A stretch of 56,087 nucleotides of DNA from a virus: IMG/VR virus record IMGVR_UViG_3300036859_001061, positions 1-56,087 of that record; one strand, written 5' to 3'. The notes beneath the pieces were generated by a model. The model was not told the DNA's origin, made no database searches, and saw nothing but the letters and a program-made list of their open reading frames with translations. Below are positions 1 through 8,536 of the stretch, one piece after another (positions within the stretch are counted from its first letter, which is position 1; each line of letters starts with the position of its first letter). The position numbers and the translations under genes were made by a program.

Positions 1-420
1 TTATGGCACCGAAGGTGACGATCCTGACGTCGTCCGGCCGATCGACGAGCGCGTCCGGGCGGGTGATCGTGTATCGCCCGTAGCCGTCGCGCACGAGGCC
101 ACGACCGCGATCGCTTCGGCCGGGTGGATCTCCACGAAGCCGTGGCCCTTGTCGAACCGGCTGATGCCGCTCACGCGGATCGTCTGCCCCTTCCGTGGCA
201 CGGCTAACGGCATCGCCGGGATGATCTCGATCACGACGGTCGCGGCGCCAGCAGCGAGCGTGAGGTGCCAATCGCCGTCCTGCTGCTTCCGCACGTAGAC
301 GACCGGCCCGCACGTCTCGATGTGCGTCCACGACGAGGCGGCGACGCGCTCGAGCGGCACGTGGTGATACGTGCGGGCGCCGTCGGCGAGCGCGAGCAGC
401 GTCAAGAGCAGCGCGATCAT
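1..420 (-). CDS. Small secreted OB-fold-like protein
   Basis: 139 aa from an ATG that opens with a typical signal peptide (MIALLLTLLALADGA). The next ~75 residues alternate beta strands around WHLTL, VVIEIIPAMPL, KGQTIRVSGISRFDKGHGFVEIHPAE, the pattern of small periplasmic OB-fold domains. The last ~25 residues are low complexity. It overlaps the upstream nucleotidyltransferase-like gene by 4 bp (ATGA), so it is the last visible gene of the leftward late operon. The function is unknown. As a phage product it could act in the periplasm during lysis or superinfection, which is inference. Confidence 0.6.
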   Translation of the reverse strand: MIALLLTLLALADGARTYHHVPLERVAASSWTHIETCGPVVYVRKQQDGDWHLTLAAGAATVVIEIIPAMPLAVPRKGQTIRVSGISRFDKGHGFVEIHPAEAIAVVASCATATGDTRSPARTRSSIGRTTSGSSPSVP

Positions 421-800
421 GACGCCCTCGGCATCACCGACAGGTCGATATACACGCCGGTCCCAGCGAGATGGATCGACCAACCGAGTCGCCCGTGCGG
501 CTTCGGCTCCGGATTGCGTCGCGTGTAGTCGCAAGGGTCAGCCTGCTCATCGTTGAGCCAGAACGCCAGACGCCCGGTCAGGTCTTCTGCTTCAGCGCGA
601 ATCGCCTCAACGAGCGCCGTCGCGTCTGACACGTCGTGCGGTCGCCACGGCACGGCGATCAGATCGATGTCGCGCGCCAAGCTGCCGTGTACCGCGAGCG
701 CGTAGCCGTGTTTCCGCGCGACCGCTCGGAGCGGCGTGATCAGTCGCTCGTATTCGAAGCGCGCCGCGAGGAGCGGCAGCCGGCGCCCGCGCCTGATCAC
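417..800 (-). CDS. Phage nucleotidyltransferase-like protein
   Basis: 127 aa from a GTG start whose GTGA overlaps the stop of the gene upstream. The core HGSLARDIDLIAVPW resembles the GS-x-DxD active-site signature of minimal nucleotidyltransferases, with two Asp in register. A second conserved stretch, KPHGRLGWSIHL...YIDLSVMP, closes the protein. Proteins with this exact pair of motifs recur in phage late operons with no assigned substrate. The fold assignment rests on the motif only. Confidence 0.65.
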   Translation of the reverse strand: MIRRGRRLPLLAARFEYERLITPLRAVARKHGYALAVHGSLARDIDLIAVPWRPHDVSDATALVEAIRAEAEDLTGRLAFWLNDEQADPCDYTRRNPEPKPHGRLGWSIHLAGTGVYIDLSVMPRAS

Positions 801-1030
801 CAGACGGCCTCGACCGCGACGAAGCCGCTCGGCTTCTTCTCTGACCAGTTGAACCCGCCGCCGGCTGCGACCTTCCAGTGATCGGCGAGCTTCGCGGCCA
901 GGTGCGCGCGCGTGCCGCGTTCGTCGGCAATCATCAGCAGCGCCCCGCGGCCCTCGACGCCGTCGAAGGCTCGAGCGATGGCCTCTCGAATTGACGGCGC
1001 CACATCGGGACGACCGAGTGTGTCGGGCAT
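797..1030 (-). CDS. Small phage protein, unknown function
   Basis: 77 aa, ATG start. The N-terminal half is helical (PSIREAIARAFDGVEGRGALLMIADERG). The second half has a basic/aromatic motif, LADHWKVAAGGGFNWSEKKPSGFVAVEAVW. No enzymatic motif is seen. It is coupled to the nucleotidyltransferase-like gene downstream by a 4-bp overlap and follows the esterase-like gene by 3 bp, so it is certainly part of the operon. Confidence 0.55.
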   Translation of the reverse strand: MPDTLGRPDVAPSIREAIARAFDGVEGRGALLMIADERGTRAHLAAKLADHWKVAAGGGFNWSEKKPSGFVAVEAVW

Positions 1031-1033
1031 CAG

Positions 1034-1663
1034 TTAGACTCCCGCCGGCGCCGCGCGCCGGATGTTCTCGAGCCAGCCCTCAGTGCCCCAGAGCGCGATG
1101 TACTTCGGGTCGCGCAGCGCTCTCGAATGCCGGATGTCCAAGACGGCGATGTTCGTGACGTGCGGGTCCGGCAACGCGCGCTCGGTCCGGAGCTCGTGGT
1201 CCCCGACCTGGCCGAGCCACCCCCAGAGATCGCGCCGCAGGTCGTAGAGATGCTGATGAAAGGTGATCCAGTGTTCCGCGGCCGCCAACGGCACGTCGTC
1301 GCGCGGCGGCGTGCCGACCGTCGTCAACGATCGCAGCGGGAACCCCGAGCCGGCGAGCAAGAGCGCGACGGTTCCACCGTGGCTGTGCCCGATCAGGTTG
1401 CGGTCTGCGTACGGCACGCCGCGGAGAAACCACCCGAGCGCGTCGGCGGACGCTTCCCAGTCCCGGTCCTCGCCGAACAGGCCGTCGAGCGCGGTCGACC
1501 AACGGAACGGCCGCCCGTCGACCGTGAGCAGCTCGAAGCCCTCGCGCTGCATCATCCGTCCGAAGTCGGAGTCGGCCCGCGTCCAGGAATCACGCCAGCC
1601 CCCGGTTCCAGCAATAGGCAGATACCGGACTACGCCCATGCTATACTCCGCGAGATACTTCAT
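1034..1663 (-). CDS. Alpha/beta-hydrolase (lipase/esterase-like)
   Basis: 209 aa. The start was chosen at MKYLAEYSMGV because its ATGA overlaps the upstream stop; an earlier in-frame start would run into the neighbour. The nucleophile elbow GHSHGG (residues ~115-120) is the G-x-S-x-G motif of lipases and serine hydrolases, preceded by the expected hydrophobic strand (NLIGHSHGGTVALLL). Asp and His candidates follow (DPHVTN, DIRHSR). The substrate is unknown. Near the lysis genes it could help degrade envelope lipids or mycolate-like esters, which is inference from position. Confidence 0.6.
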   Translation of the reverse strand: MKYLAEYSMGVVRYLPIAGTGGWRDSWTRADSDFGRMMQREGFELLTVDGRPFRWSTALDGLFGEDRDWEASADALGWFLRGVPYADRNLIGHSHGGTVALLLAGSGFPLRSLTTVGTPPRDDVPLAAAEHWITFHQHLYDLRRDLWGWLGQVGDHELRTERALPDPHVTNIAVLDIRHSRALRDPKYIALWGTEGWLENIRRAAPAGV

Positions 1664-2301
1664 TTCGGCACGGGCGTCAGGGTGATCGGCTGCCCGAGGA
1701 CCCGGCCGCGGTAGACGGGGAACGTCACGCCGCCCGTCTTCAGCGCGTCGAGCTTCTGCAGCATGGCGTGGTGCTGGTCGACGAGCTCGAGCTGTCTGGT
1801 CTGCAGCCCCCCGAGGAAGTCCCACAACCGACGGATCATCTCGGAGTTCTCCGCGAGCGCCGCGCGCAGCTGCACGAGCAGCGGCTTCAAATCGTCGTCA
1901 GGCGGCGGCGTGGGCGGGTCGTCCTGCGGGTCGACCGCATCGATGGCGCGCGCCAGGTCGATCGCGCCCTTCGGCGACCAGCCCGGCACCCCCGCGCCTT
2001 CCGCGTCGCCGAGCACATCAATGTGCGTCCCGGTCGGCCGATGCACGAGGATGTCGCACGCGACGCGCGCACCCGTCCGCGGCTGCGGGCAGTTGTTGCC
2101 GTCCGGCTTAGCCAGCAGCGCGAAGCCTTCCGCGCGATGCTGCCACGCGACGGTGTTGACGACCGAGGCCTGCTCGAGCGGCGTCATCGGCGTCGGATAC
2201 TTCGCGCGCGCAGCCGCGACCTCGGCCTGGAGGTTCGGTTGCCCGAGCGCCGGCGCGGCGCCGAGGAACAGCACAAGGAGGAGGAACGCGAATCGTTTCA
2301 T
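1660..2301 (-). CDS. Secreted protein with C-terminal coiled coil
   Basis: 213 aa with a clear signal peptide (KRFAFLLLVLFLGAAPALG). The middle carries a paired-Cys segment (NNCPQPRTGARVACDILVHRPTGTHIDVL), then a Pro/Asp-rich linker and a helical C-terminus (LVQLRAALAENSEMIRRLWDFLGG) rich in heptads. It lies between the muramidase and the hydrolase. Similar exported proteins occur beside phage lysis genes; its role is not known. Confidence 0.6.
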   Translation of the reverse strand: MKRFAFLLLVLFLGAAPALGQPNLQAEVAAARAKYPTPMTPLEQASVVNTVAWQHRAEGFALLAKPDGNNCPQPRTGARVACDILVHRPTGTHIDVLGDAEGAGVPGWSPKGAIDLARAIDAVDPQDDPPTPPPDDDLKPLLVQLRAALAENSEMIRRLWDFLGGLQTRQLELVDQHHAMLQKLDALKTGGVTFPVYRGRVLGQPITLTPVPK

Positions 2302-2327
2302 GGAAGGCTCTCCGGGTTGCAACAGGT

Positions 2328-2858
2328 TCACGGCACAGCGAGCAGTGAGAACGTCAGCGCGCGGTTCTCCAGGCCTTCCTCGAACGTGTGGTCGACCTTC
2401 CCGCCCGGGTCGGTCGCTAGGTCGATCATCTGGAGGCGCGCGGCGATGAGCGCGTGGTGCACGAGCCACAGGTCCGACCGCTGCAGCGACGCGATCGTCG
2501 CCGCGTCCATCCGCGAGGTGCGTTGAACCCGCAGGACCCGCTGCAGCCAGCGGAGCGCCAGGCCGGGCCCCGAGTTGTACGCGTAGTCGACGAGCTGCAG
2601 CCGGAGCGGCTCGAACGTGATGACGTTCAGCCCATGGACCTTCGCGATCTGCCGCAGCTTCCACCGGACGACGTCGCGCGCCGCCTGATGCGTGAGCGTG
2701 CGCAGGTCCTGCAGCGACGCCTGCGGCCCGCAGCATTCCTGCAGGACCGTCAGCGTGATGCCGCCCCGGCCGGTCGGCTGGTCGTTCCGCGGCGGCTCCG
2801 AGTACACGTCACCTTCCCTCAAGAACACGTCGTCGATGAGCCGCTCCTCGGTGATCAC
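2328..2858 (-). CDS. Endolysin, GH108-type N-acetylmuramidase-like
   Basis: 176 aa. The start is placed at the GTG whose GTGA overlaps the stop of the upstream membrane protein; an in-frame GTG 24 bp earlier is possible. The N-terminus has REGDVYSEPPRND followed by GGITLTVL, resembling the catalytic-Glu region (EGGY...DPGG.TN.GIT) of glycoside hydrolase 108. YAYNSGPGLALRWLQRVLRV matches the conserved helix of that family (A.NSG...A...LQ..L), and the C-terminal helices fit a PG-binding tail. It should cleave peptidoglycan glycan strands at the end of infection. Confidence 0.7.
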   Translation of the reverse strand: MITEERLIDDVFLREGDVYSEPPRNDQPTGRGGITLTVLQECCGPQASLQDLRTLTHQAARDVVRWKLRQIAKVHGLNVITFEPLRLQLVDYAYNSGPGLALRWLQRVLRVQRTSRMDAATIASLQRSDLWLVHHALIAARLQMIDLATDPGGKVDHTFEEGLENRALTFSLLAVP

Positions 2859-3202
2859 GGGACGATCGCTTTCAGCATCCACGGCAGGACCTTGACTAGA
2901 AATCCGATGGTGCCGGCGGCCCCCGTGAGCACGTAGCCGGCAACCTTGAGGTCCCGCCGCGTGATCGGCGCCGCGTCGCGGTCCTCAGGCGTGACGTCCC
3001 CGGCGTCGGTCCGTCGGCGTTTAAACACCTCTCGCTCGAGATTCACCAGTCGCACGCCGTGCTCGCCCGCCTGCACTTCGCCGCGGCCGACGCGCCCGTT
3101 CAAGACGTCGAGGCGCTCGTGCACGCCGCCGAAGCCGCGCATGGCCTCGGCGCTCAGTGTGTCGCGCACATCCCACAGATCCTCTTTCGTCACCACGCTC
3201 AT
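2855..3202 (-). CDS. Holin-like membrane protein (candidate)
   Basis: 115 aa. Heptad-rich N-terminal half (VRDTLSAEAMRGFGGVHERLDVLNGRVG...EREVFKRRR), charged hinge, then one hydrophobic helix near the C-terminus (KVAGYVLTGAAGTIGFLVKV). It sits immediately upstream of the muramidase with overlapping stop and start codons, the usual place for a holin or a membrane partner of the endolysin. A single transmembrane segment near the C-terminus is unusual for class I or II holins, so the assignment is by context. Confidence 0.5.
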   Translation of the reverse strand: MSVVTKEDLWDVRDTLSAEAMRGFGGVHERLDVLNGRVGRGEVQAGEHGVRLVNLEREVFKRRRTDAGDVTPEDRDAAPITRRDLKVAGYVLTGAAGTIGFLVKVLPWMLKAIVP

Positions 3203-3474
3203 CGGGTCGGCCCTCCGGGATTCGGATCGATCGGATATAGCGTGCAGGTCGCGTCGTCCGGTCGGTAGGGCACATCCTCCGCGTGGAAGCCGCGGTAGCG
3301 GCGCGCGAGATCCGCCTGGTGCGCCGCCAGCACATCGCGCGCGCGCTGGACCCCGCGTTGGGCGCGGTCCACGATGGCGGCCGCCTCGAGCTCCGCGACG
3401 CGCACGTCGGCGAAGAGCCGCAGGGTGCGCTCGTAGTCGACAGGCGTCAGCCGGACCGGCTTCGGCGGTGTCAT
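3199..3474 (-). CDS. Small helical phage protein
   Basis: 91 aa, ATG overlapping the upstream stop (ATGA) and its own stop overlapping the next ATG. The central ~50 residues form a long amphipathic helix (RLFADVRVAELEAAAIVDRA...RDVLAAHQADLARRYR), followed by an acidic, proline-containing tail. No known motif. Co-translation with tail and lysis genes suggests a tail-associated or lysis accessory protein. Confidence 0.5.
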   Translation of the reverse strand: MTPPKPVRLTPVDYERTLRLFADVRVAELEAAAIVDRAQRGVQRARDVLAAHQADLARRYRGFHAEDVPYRPDDATCTLYPIDPNPGGPTR

Positions 3475-4262
3475 GCGGCGGTGATCCGTTTCTGTAGGCG
3501 CGCGACCTGGCGCTGGGTCTTCGCGAGCGCCGACGCCTGTTGCCGGATCGCCCCACAGAGCGCCATCTGCAGCCGGCTCCGATTCACGAAATGGTGGCCG
3601 TCCCGGTTAAAGCTCACGAGGCGCGCCTTCTGGAGCGCGGCGCGGTTGTAGGTCATCCAGCGCTGGAACTCGGCCCGCAGTGGATCCTTGGACAGCAGCC
3701 CTTCGACCGAGGCGATGAGTTTGACGTCGTCGTAGTCATCGTACGCGGTCCAGCCCGTACCGTCCTCGTGCGAGTCGCCGTCGGAATCGAAAATAAACTT
3801 GGTCGTGCCGCCGTTGCTGATGGCAAACATATTCATGTTGGCGGTCATCGCGGCCACGCTGGTCCCGCTCTTTGTTTCACAATTGACCATCACGGCTGCG
3901 ATTGCCGTCGTGCTCCGCGACGAATCCTCCGTGGTGACCGACCCGTGAAAATACAGGGCCTGCGCGGCCTCGGTGAGCGCGCGCAGGCGGAGGCCGCCGT
4001 CGTTTGCGGCGAACTTCGCCAGGTTGGCATAGACGCTGGTCCCGATGATCGTGGTCATGCCGTGGGCGACGTCGGACGACTCGAGCGTCAGGATGGCCGC
4101 GTCGCCGGCGCCCTGATTGAGTGTGAGCCCGGTCGTCGCGGAGAACAGGGCGTCGATCCGGTCGAAGATGTCCGCGAAGAAGGCGGCGTTGAAGATCGTC
4201 CCGCTGAGACCGTCGCCGGTGTCGTCGGTGATCGTGGGGCGCACGAGCGCGGATGCAGCCAT
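3471..4262 (-). CDS. Putative tail fibre / receptor-binding protein
   Basis: 263 aa. The N-terminus (TITDDTGDGLSGTIFNAAFFADIFDRIDALF) resembles tail-fibre neck sequences that recur in siphoviruses. The middle is beta-rich with Thr/Ser/Asn (TTEDSSRSTTAIAAVMVNC, GGTTKFIFDSDGDSHEDGTGW). The C-terminal 60 residues form a helical, basic chaperone-like tail (MALCGAIRQQASALAKTQRQVARLQKRITAA). It lies downstream of the tail-tip gene, the usual position for an adsorption protein. No enzymatic motif is visible. Confidence 0.5.
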   Translation of the reverse strand: MAASALVRPTITDDTGDGLSGTIFNAAFFADIFDRIDALFSATTGLTLNQGAGDAAILTLESSDVAHGMTTIIGTSVYANLAKFAANDGGLRLRALTEAAQALYFHGSVTTEDSSRSTTAIAAVMVNCETKSGTSVAAMTANMNMFAISNGGTTKFIFDSDGDSHEDGTGWTAYDDYDDVKLIASVEGLLSKDPLRAEFQRWMTYNRAALQKARLVSFNRDGHHFVNRSRLQMALCGAIRQQASALAKTQRQVARLQKRITAA

Positions 4263-4271
4263 CTCAGGTCC

Positions 4272-6185
4272 TCAGCGGATCAGCGCGCGTTCTTTGATTT
4301 CGCGCAGGGTGACAAAGAGGTCCTCGAGTGACCGGGACGCAAACTGGACGTCGGCCATCGGCTGCGGGCGGTTCGGCTCCGGGCGAATCGTCACGCTCTG
4401 TACCGTGACGGTGATCGAGAGGCCCCATTCGGCGACGGTGATCGTCAACGGACGGCGGGCGCGGAGCTTCGGGTCGCTCGACGTGCAGCTGCCGCTCGTG
4501 CGCGGGTCCTTCAGGAGCGCCAGCACCGCGGCGCCGCGTGCGCCGGCGCCCGCCAGGTTGAGCCGGCGATCCTGCACCGGGTGTTCCCGCGTCCCGTAGG
4601 TCGATTTGCTCGTCGCGTCCTCGGTGATGACCAGGATGTTGATCGCCTCGCCGACCTTGAGCGCCTGCGCGATCGCGCCGGCCCCACTCGCGGGCACGCC
4701 CGTCAGGTGCGGGATAGCCTTCACGGTCCCCGACCGCACGGTCGCCGTGAGGCTCCCGACCCCGGAGGCGGGGATCCCGGTCAACGTGCCGGACCCGCTC
4801 GAGGCCGATCGGCCCGTGTACGAGAACACCTGGCCGCCCGGCGCTTCCGCCCAGCCGGACGCCGGAAACTGCGACAGGTCCTCAACCTCGATCGCCGTCG
4901 CACCGGCCGCGACCGACGACGCGCCGTACCCCGCGGTATTGCTCGAGGGCGGCGCCGCGCCGACCGCCAGGGCGTTGATGTGCGCCGTGGCGGTCGCGAT
5001 CGCGATGTCGGTGTACTTCTTCAGCGTGCCGACCCCGCCGCCGGCGTCGGACATGTAGAGGCTCTTCAGGGTCACTTTCGGATCGGTTGGCACTGCGATG
5101 TTGAGGAAGAATTCATCTTCGGCGCCGCTGATGCTCACCGACAGGGTGTTCACGATGTTCGACTCACCGGCCGACGTCTGGTAGGTGAGCCCGACCAGGT
5201 ACGTCGCGTTGGGCGTCAGGGCCCCGCCCGTGCCCGTCGCCGAGAGGGTCGGGACCGGCGCGCTCAGGTAGCCCGTGGCGCTGCCCGCTTCGCTGCCCGC
5301 CGCGACGCCCGTGTAGGTGAGGATCTGCGCCTCGAGCTTCGCGGAGTTCGTGCCGCTCGTCGCGAACGCGGAGATGTCGTCGACGGGGATCGTCGTGCCG
5401 CCGACGGCGATCGGCGCGCGCACACTGGCCCCCAAGCCTTCGACCACGATCCGGTTCCGGACCCCTTCCGTGTCGCTGTCGTAGGTGAGCGACTGGGTGT
5501 GCGGATTGCTCGTCGTGATGGCTTCCGGTCCGACGCCGGTGGTCTCCGTGGTGTAGAGGTGCAGCTGCTTGTCGAAGTCCCAGTAGTCGTACCCGCCGAT
5601 CCGCTCGGCGAGCTGCTCGAAGGCCGCGGCGAGCGGGACCAGCGTGAACTGGATCTCATCGATCGTAGCCAGGCCGGTTTGGACGTAGGTCGTCGTCGTG
5701 AATCCGGTCGGCGCGTACGTCGACAGCAGGTCGAGCGCGATCGCCGTCGCGGTCTGGGTCGCGTAGCGTTTCGTGACCAGGATGCCCTGCAGCTGGTAGA
5801 GCCAGTCGAGGCACGTGCAGCGGTAGATGGTGCGTCCCTGATCCAGGCGCGTGAACTGCCGATTGACGCGCACGATTGTCCCGCGGAAGAGGCGGTTCGT
5901 GAGCGCGCCGGCGCCGAAGATCACTTCCTGCGCGGCCGCCGGCGTGAACCCGAAGAGGTCGATCGACAGCTGGCCAGGCTGGCCGCCGCGGGCGCGCTCG
6001 GTGACGCGCCACGTCTCCCGGTCGAAGTTGAAGTGACGGTTTGTGCCGTTGACGCTCAGGCAGAGATTGGGGCCGAAGTAGTTGGAGCGGGTAGCGCCGG
6101 CGCGCGGCGCGCGGTACAGGCCCGTGCCGCCCGCGCTGCGTGCGCGCGCATACATGAGCGCCGGCTGGCCGCCTGTGATCCCCAT
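4272..6185 (-). CDS. Tail tip / baseplate hub-like structural protein
   Basis: 637 aa. The ATG overlaps the tape-measure stop by one base. Residues ~1-250 are compact and mixed alpha/beta (LFGFTPAAAQEVIFGAGALTNRLFRGTIVRV; YRCTCLDWLYQL), with the two-domain arrangement common in tail hub proteins. Residues ~280-560 are Gly/Ala/Thr/Ser-rich with repeated FSYTG and LTYTG elements typical of fibre-like domains. The C-terminus includes a short Cys-bearing stretch and ends near SLEDLFVTLREIK. Position directly after the tape measure fits a distal-tail/hub component. Confidence 0.55.
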   Translation of the reverse strand: MGITGGQPALMYARARSAGGTGLYRAPRAGATRSNYFGPNLCLSVNGTNRHFNFDRETWRVTERARGGQPGQLSIDLFGFTPAAAQEVIFGAGALTNRLFRGTIVRVNRQFTRLDQGRTIYRCTCLDWLYQLQGILVTKRYATQTATAIALDLLSTYAPTGFTTTTYVQTGLATIDEIQFTLVPLAAAFEQLAERIGGYDYWDFDKQLHLYTTETTGVGPEAITTSNPHTQSLTYDSDTEGVRNRIVVEGLGASVRAPIAVGGTTIPVDDISAFATSGTNSAKLEAQILTYTGVAAGSEAGSATGYLSAPVPTLSATGTGGALTPNATYLVGLTYQTSAGESNIVNTLSVSISGAEDEFFLNIAVPTDPKVTLKSLYMSDAGGGVGTLKKYTDIAIATATAHINALAVGAAPPSSNTAGYGASSVAAGATAIEVEDLSQFPASGWAEAPGGQVFSYTGRSASSGSGTLTGIPASGVGSLTATVRSGTVKAIPHLTGVPASGAGAIAQALKVGEAINILVITEDATSKSTYGTREHPVQDRRLNLAGAGARGAAVLALLKDPRTSGSCTSSDPKLRARRPLTITVAEWGLSITVTVQSVTIRPEPNRPQPMADVQFASRSLEDLFVTLREIKERALIR

Positions 6186-8143
6186 CAGCCTCCGTACCGC
6201 ACGAAGAGGGGCGCGAGCTTCTGCTGCACTCGGTCGGCGAGCAGCTCGATGGCGGCCTCGTTCGAGAAGTTGGCGCCGCGGGCGTCGATCGTGACCGAGA
6301 CCGATCCATGCATCCCTCGCCCGTTCGGGATGACATCGCTGCCGCCCGGCAACCGGACCATCTCGGGGCCCCGCTCCCCAACGATCGCCATGCCGCCGCC
6401 GAAGTTCCGCACGCCCTCGGCGAATCGCGGCACGCCCCACGGTACCGGCGCGTGGCTGTCCTGGCGGTCCGCGCGCTCGCGCAGCTCGCGCGCCTTCTGC
6501 TGCTGGAAGCTGTAGTACCCGAAATAGCCGGTCCCCTGGCCCTTGCCGAGCATGTCGTTGAGGTCGTTCTCGATCTGCGCGGCGGCGCCGCGGAGCTCGG
6601 CCGACGTGCGTTGCACGAGGACGCCGATCATCGTAAAGGTCTCGGTCGCCTTTGTGCCGATGGCCTGGATGTCGTCCGTGACAACATCGCGCGTCGTGCC
6701 GCTCGACGCGATGATGGCGTTCCAGGCGGTCTGGAACGCGAACTCAGCCTCCTGCGCGAGGGTCTGGGTCTGCTCCAGCCAGAACGTCCCGCCCTCGGCC
6801 GACGCGCGGCGACCCATCTGCTCGATCTCTTGCAGCTTGGCCTGATGCGCCTGGGCGAGCGCCTCGAGCTGCGCATCCAGGCTGGCGGCCCCGCCGAGGG
6901 CGTCCACACGGCGGGCCGCGGTCGACGCGTTCATTAGTGTCAGGATTTCCATCTGCGCGGCCTGCACCGCCTCGCGCTGGCGGGCCATCTCGGCCTGCAC
7001 GGTCTTAGTGAGCTCTTTGATTTGCTCGATGCCGAACATGTGCATGTCGAAGTAGAAGTCGTGCCAGGCCTTGTCGAGCGCCTCCACATCGCGCTCGAGC
7101 TCCGCCGCCAGGCGCGCCTGTTCATCCAGGATCGCGCGCCGGGCATTGATGACGTTCATCGTCGTGTCGGGGTCGACCCGGATCTCGGGCACGCCCTTCG
7201 GCATGAGGCCCCCCGGGGCCCCCGGGCGCTTCGGCGCCTGGCCGGGCAGGTTCAGGGCCTTGGCCGTGATGTCGTCGATGACGCCCTCGAGGGCCGAGAG
7301 GTCAATCGTGCCGAACGACCCGATCGAGATCGCGATGGCCGCCAGATCCTTCAGCGCCTTCGAGTAGTCCTTGTCGGCCAGGTGGTCGAGCAGCGGGATC
7401 GCGGGCTCGAGGCCATCCGCGACCATCGTCTTGAAGCGGACGGTCAGGCCGTCGATCTTGTTGTCGAGGTCCGCGGACTTCTTCACCAGCAGCGGGTCGA
7501 TCACGCCGCCCATCTCCTCGAACTTGCGCATCGCCGCGTCGACGTTCGAGATGAGCAGCGGGAAGATCTCGCGCGCCTGGCGGCCGAAGAGATCCGACGA
7601 GACACGCATCGGATCGGCGGTCTCCCGGACCGCGTGCGAGAGCCGGATGAACGTCTCGATCGGCGCGTCGTCCTTGACGTCCTTCAGCCCGAGCTTGAGC
7701 TTGCCGAGGGCCGCGATCGCGCTCTCGTCCCCGTTGGCGAGCCGCTGGTTCAGCGCCCAGACCGCCGCCGTCACCGCGTCGATGCTGGTGCCGTTGGTCT
7801 TCGCGGCCAGGCTGAGGGTCTGCACCTCGGTCGTCGTCGCGCCGAGGCGCTTGGACATGTTCTCGATCTCGCTGCCCCAGGCGGCCGTGTTCCGGATCGC
7901 CGAGACGACCGCGGTCACCGAGACGAACTGCAGCACGCGCTTCGTGAGGAGGTCGACGTTACTGGCCTGCGCGTCGACGGCCGCCGCGTGCTTCCGGCTC
8001 GTGGCCTCCATCCGCGCGACCTCTTTGTCCATGGCGTCGGCGGACTTCTCGACGTCCTTGAACTTCTGGTCGAGCCGGTCCATCGCGGCGCGCGCCGTTT
8101 CGGCACCGCCGAGCTCGATGTCGATTTTCAGGACTTTGGCCAT
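6185..8143 (-). CDS. Tail tape measure protein
   Basis: 652 aa. The N-terminus matches the start of many tape measures (VLKIDIELGGAETARAAMDRLDQKFKDVEKSADAM), with long coiled-coil segments, followed by a central globular/hydrophobic block typical of the family (MSKRLGATTTEVQTLSLAAKTNGTSIDAVT). A second coiled coil follows at ~330-560. At 652 aa it predicts a relatively short siphovirus tail. It follows the tail-assembly chaperone frames and precedes the tail tip gene, as in the canonical order. Confidence 0.85.
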   Translation of the reverse strand: MAKVLKIDIELGGAETARAAMDRLDQKFKDVEKSADAMDKEVARMEATSRKHAAAVDAQASNVDLLTKRVLQFVSVTAVVSAIRNTAAWGSEIENMSKRLGATTTEVQTLSLAAKTNGTSIDAVTAAVWALNQRLANGDESAIAALGKLKLGLKDVKDDAPIETFIRLSHAVRETADPMRVSSDLFGRQAREIFPLLISNVDAAMRKFEEMGGVIDPLLVKKSADLDNKIDGLTVRFKTMVADGLEPAIPLLDHLADKDYSKALKDLAAIAISIGSFGTIDLSALEGVIDDITAKALNLPGQAPKRPGAPGGLMPKGVPEIRVDPDTTMNVINARRAILDEQARLAAELERDVEALDKAWHDFYFDMHMFGIEQIKELTKTVQAEMARQREAVQAAQMEILTLMNASTAARRVDALGGAASLDAQLEALAQAHQAKLQEIEQMGRRASAEGGTFWLEQTQTLAQEAEFAFQTAWNAIIASSGTTRDVVTDDIQAIGTKATETFTMIGVLVQRTSAELRGAAAQIENDLNDMLGKGQGTGYFGYYSFQQQKARELRERADRQDSHAPVPWGVPRFAEGVRNFGGGMAIVGERGPEMVRLPGGSDVIPNGRGMHGSVSVTIDARGANFSNEAAIELLADRVQQKLAPLFVRYGG

Positions 8144-8164
8144 AGGGTCTGGTCCGGCGGTCGC

Positions 8165-8536
8165 TCACGTCGACTTCGGCGGGTCGAGCACGCTGCGAAT
8201 CAGCTCGAGCCGCGCGACAAGGTCGAGAATCTCGGGTGCTGCCCATCCCTGGGTCAGCTCCTGGAGCAGCCATCCGGCGAGGCCCAGGTCGGCCGTCGTG
8301 CGTCCGCACAGGCGGGTATGGATGTCGAGCGCGCGGCGGTTGACCGCCCAGAGGGCATCGTCCCAGTGGGCGTGCGCGCAGCGCGCGCAGTCGAAGTGCC
8401 GGGGCTCGGCGCGAATCTCCTCGATCGAGACCGCCGCGAAGCCGCAGCACGGCGTCGTCTCCCCGTCGTCGGCGTACCATTCCAGGTACGCGCGGAGGTT
8501 AGCGAAAGCTTTCGGCGGCCACCTCCACCGCCTCAA
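8165..8536 (-). CDS. Downstream frame of tail assembly chaperone pair
   Basis: Open frame of up to 123 aa overlapping the preceding gene by 38 bp. Its first possible start is TTG with no good Shine-Dalgarno, and there is no other start codon for about 40 codons into conserved-looking sequence (KAFANLRAYLEWYADDGETTPCCGF; DCARCAH). This is what is expected if the frame is translated by ribosomal frameshifting from the upstream gene, as for tail assembly chaperones (lambda G/GT). It carries CC and CxxC cysteine pairs. Position between tube and tape measure supports the role. Confidence 0.55.
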   Translation of the reverse strand: MRRWRWPPKAFANLRAYLEWYADDGETTPCCGFAAVSIEEIRAEPRHFDCARCAHAHWDDALWAVNRRALDIHTRLCGRTTADLGLAGWLLQELTQGWAAPEILDLVARLELIRSVLDPPKST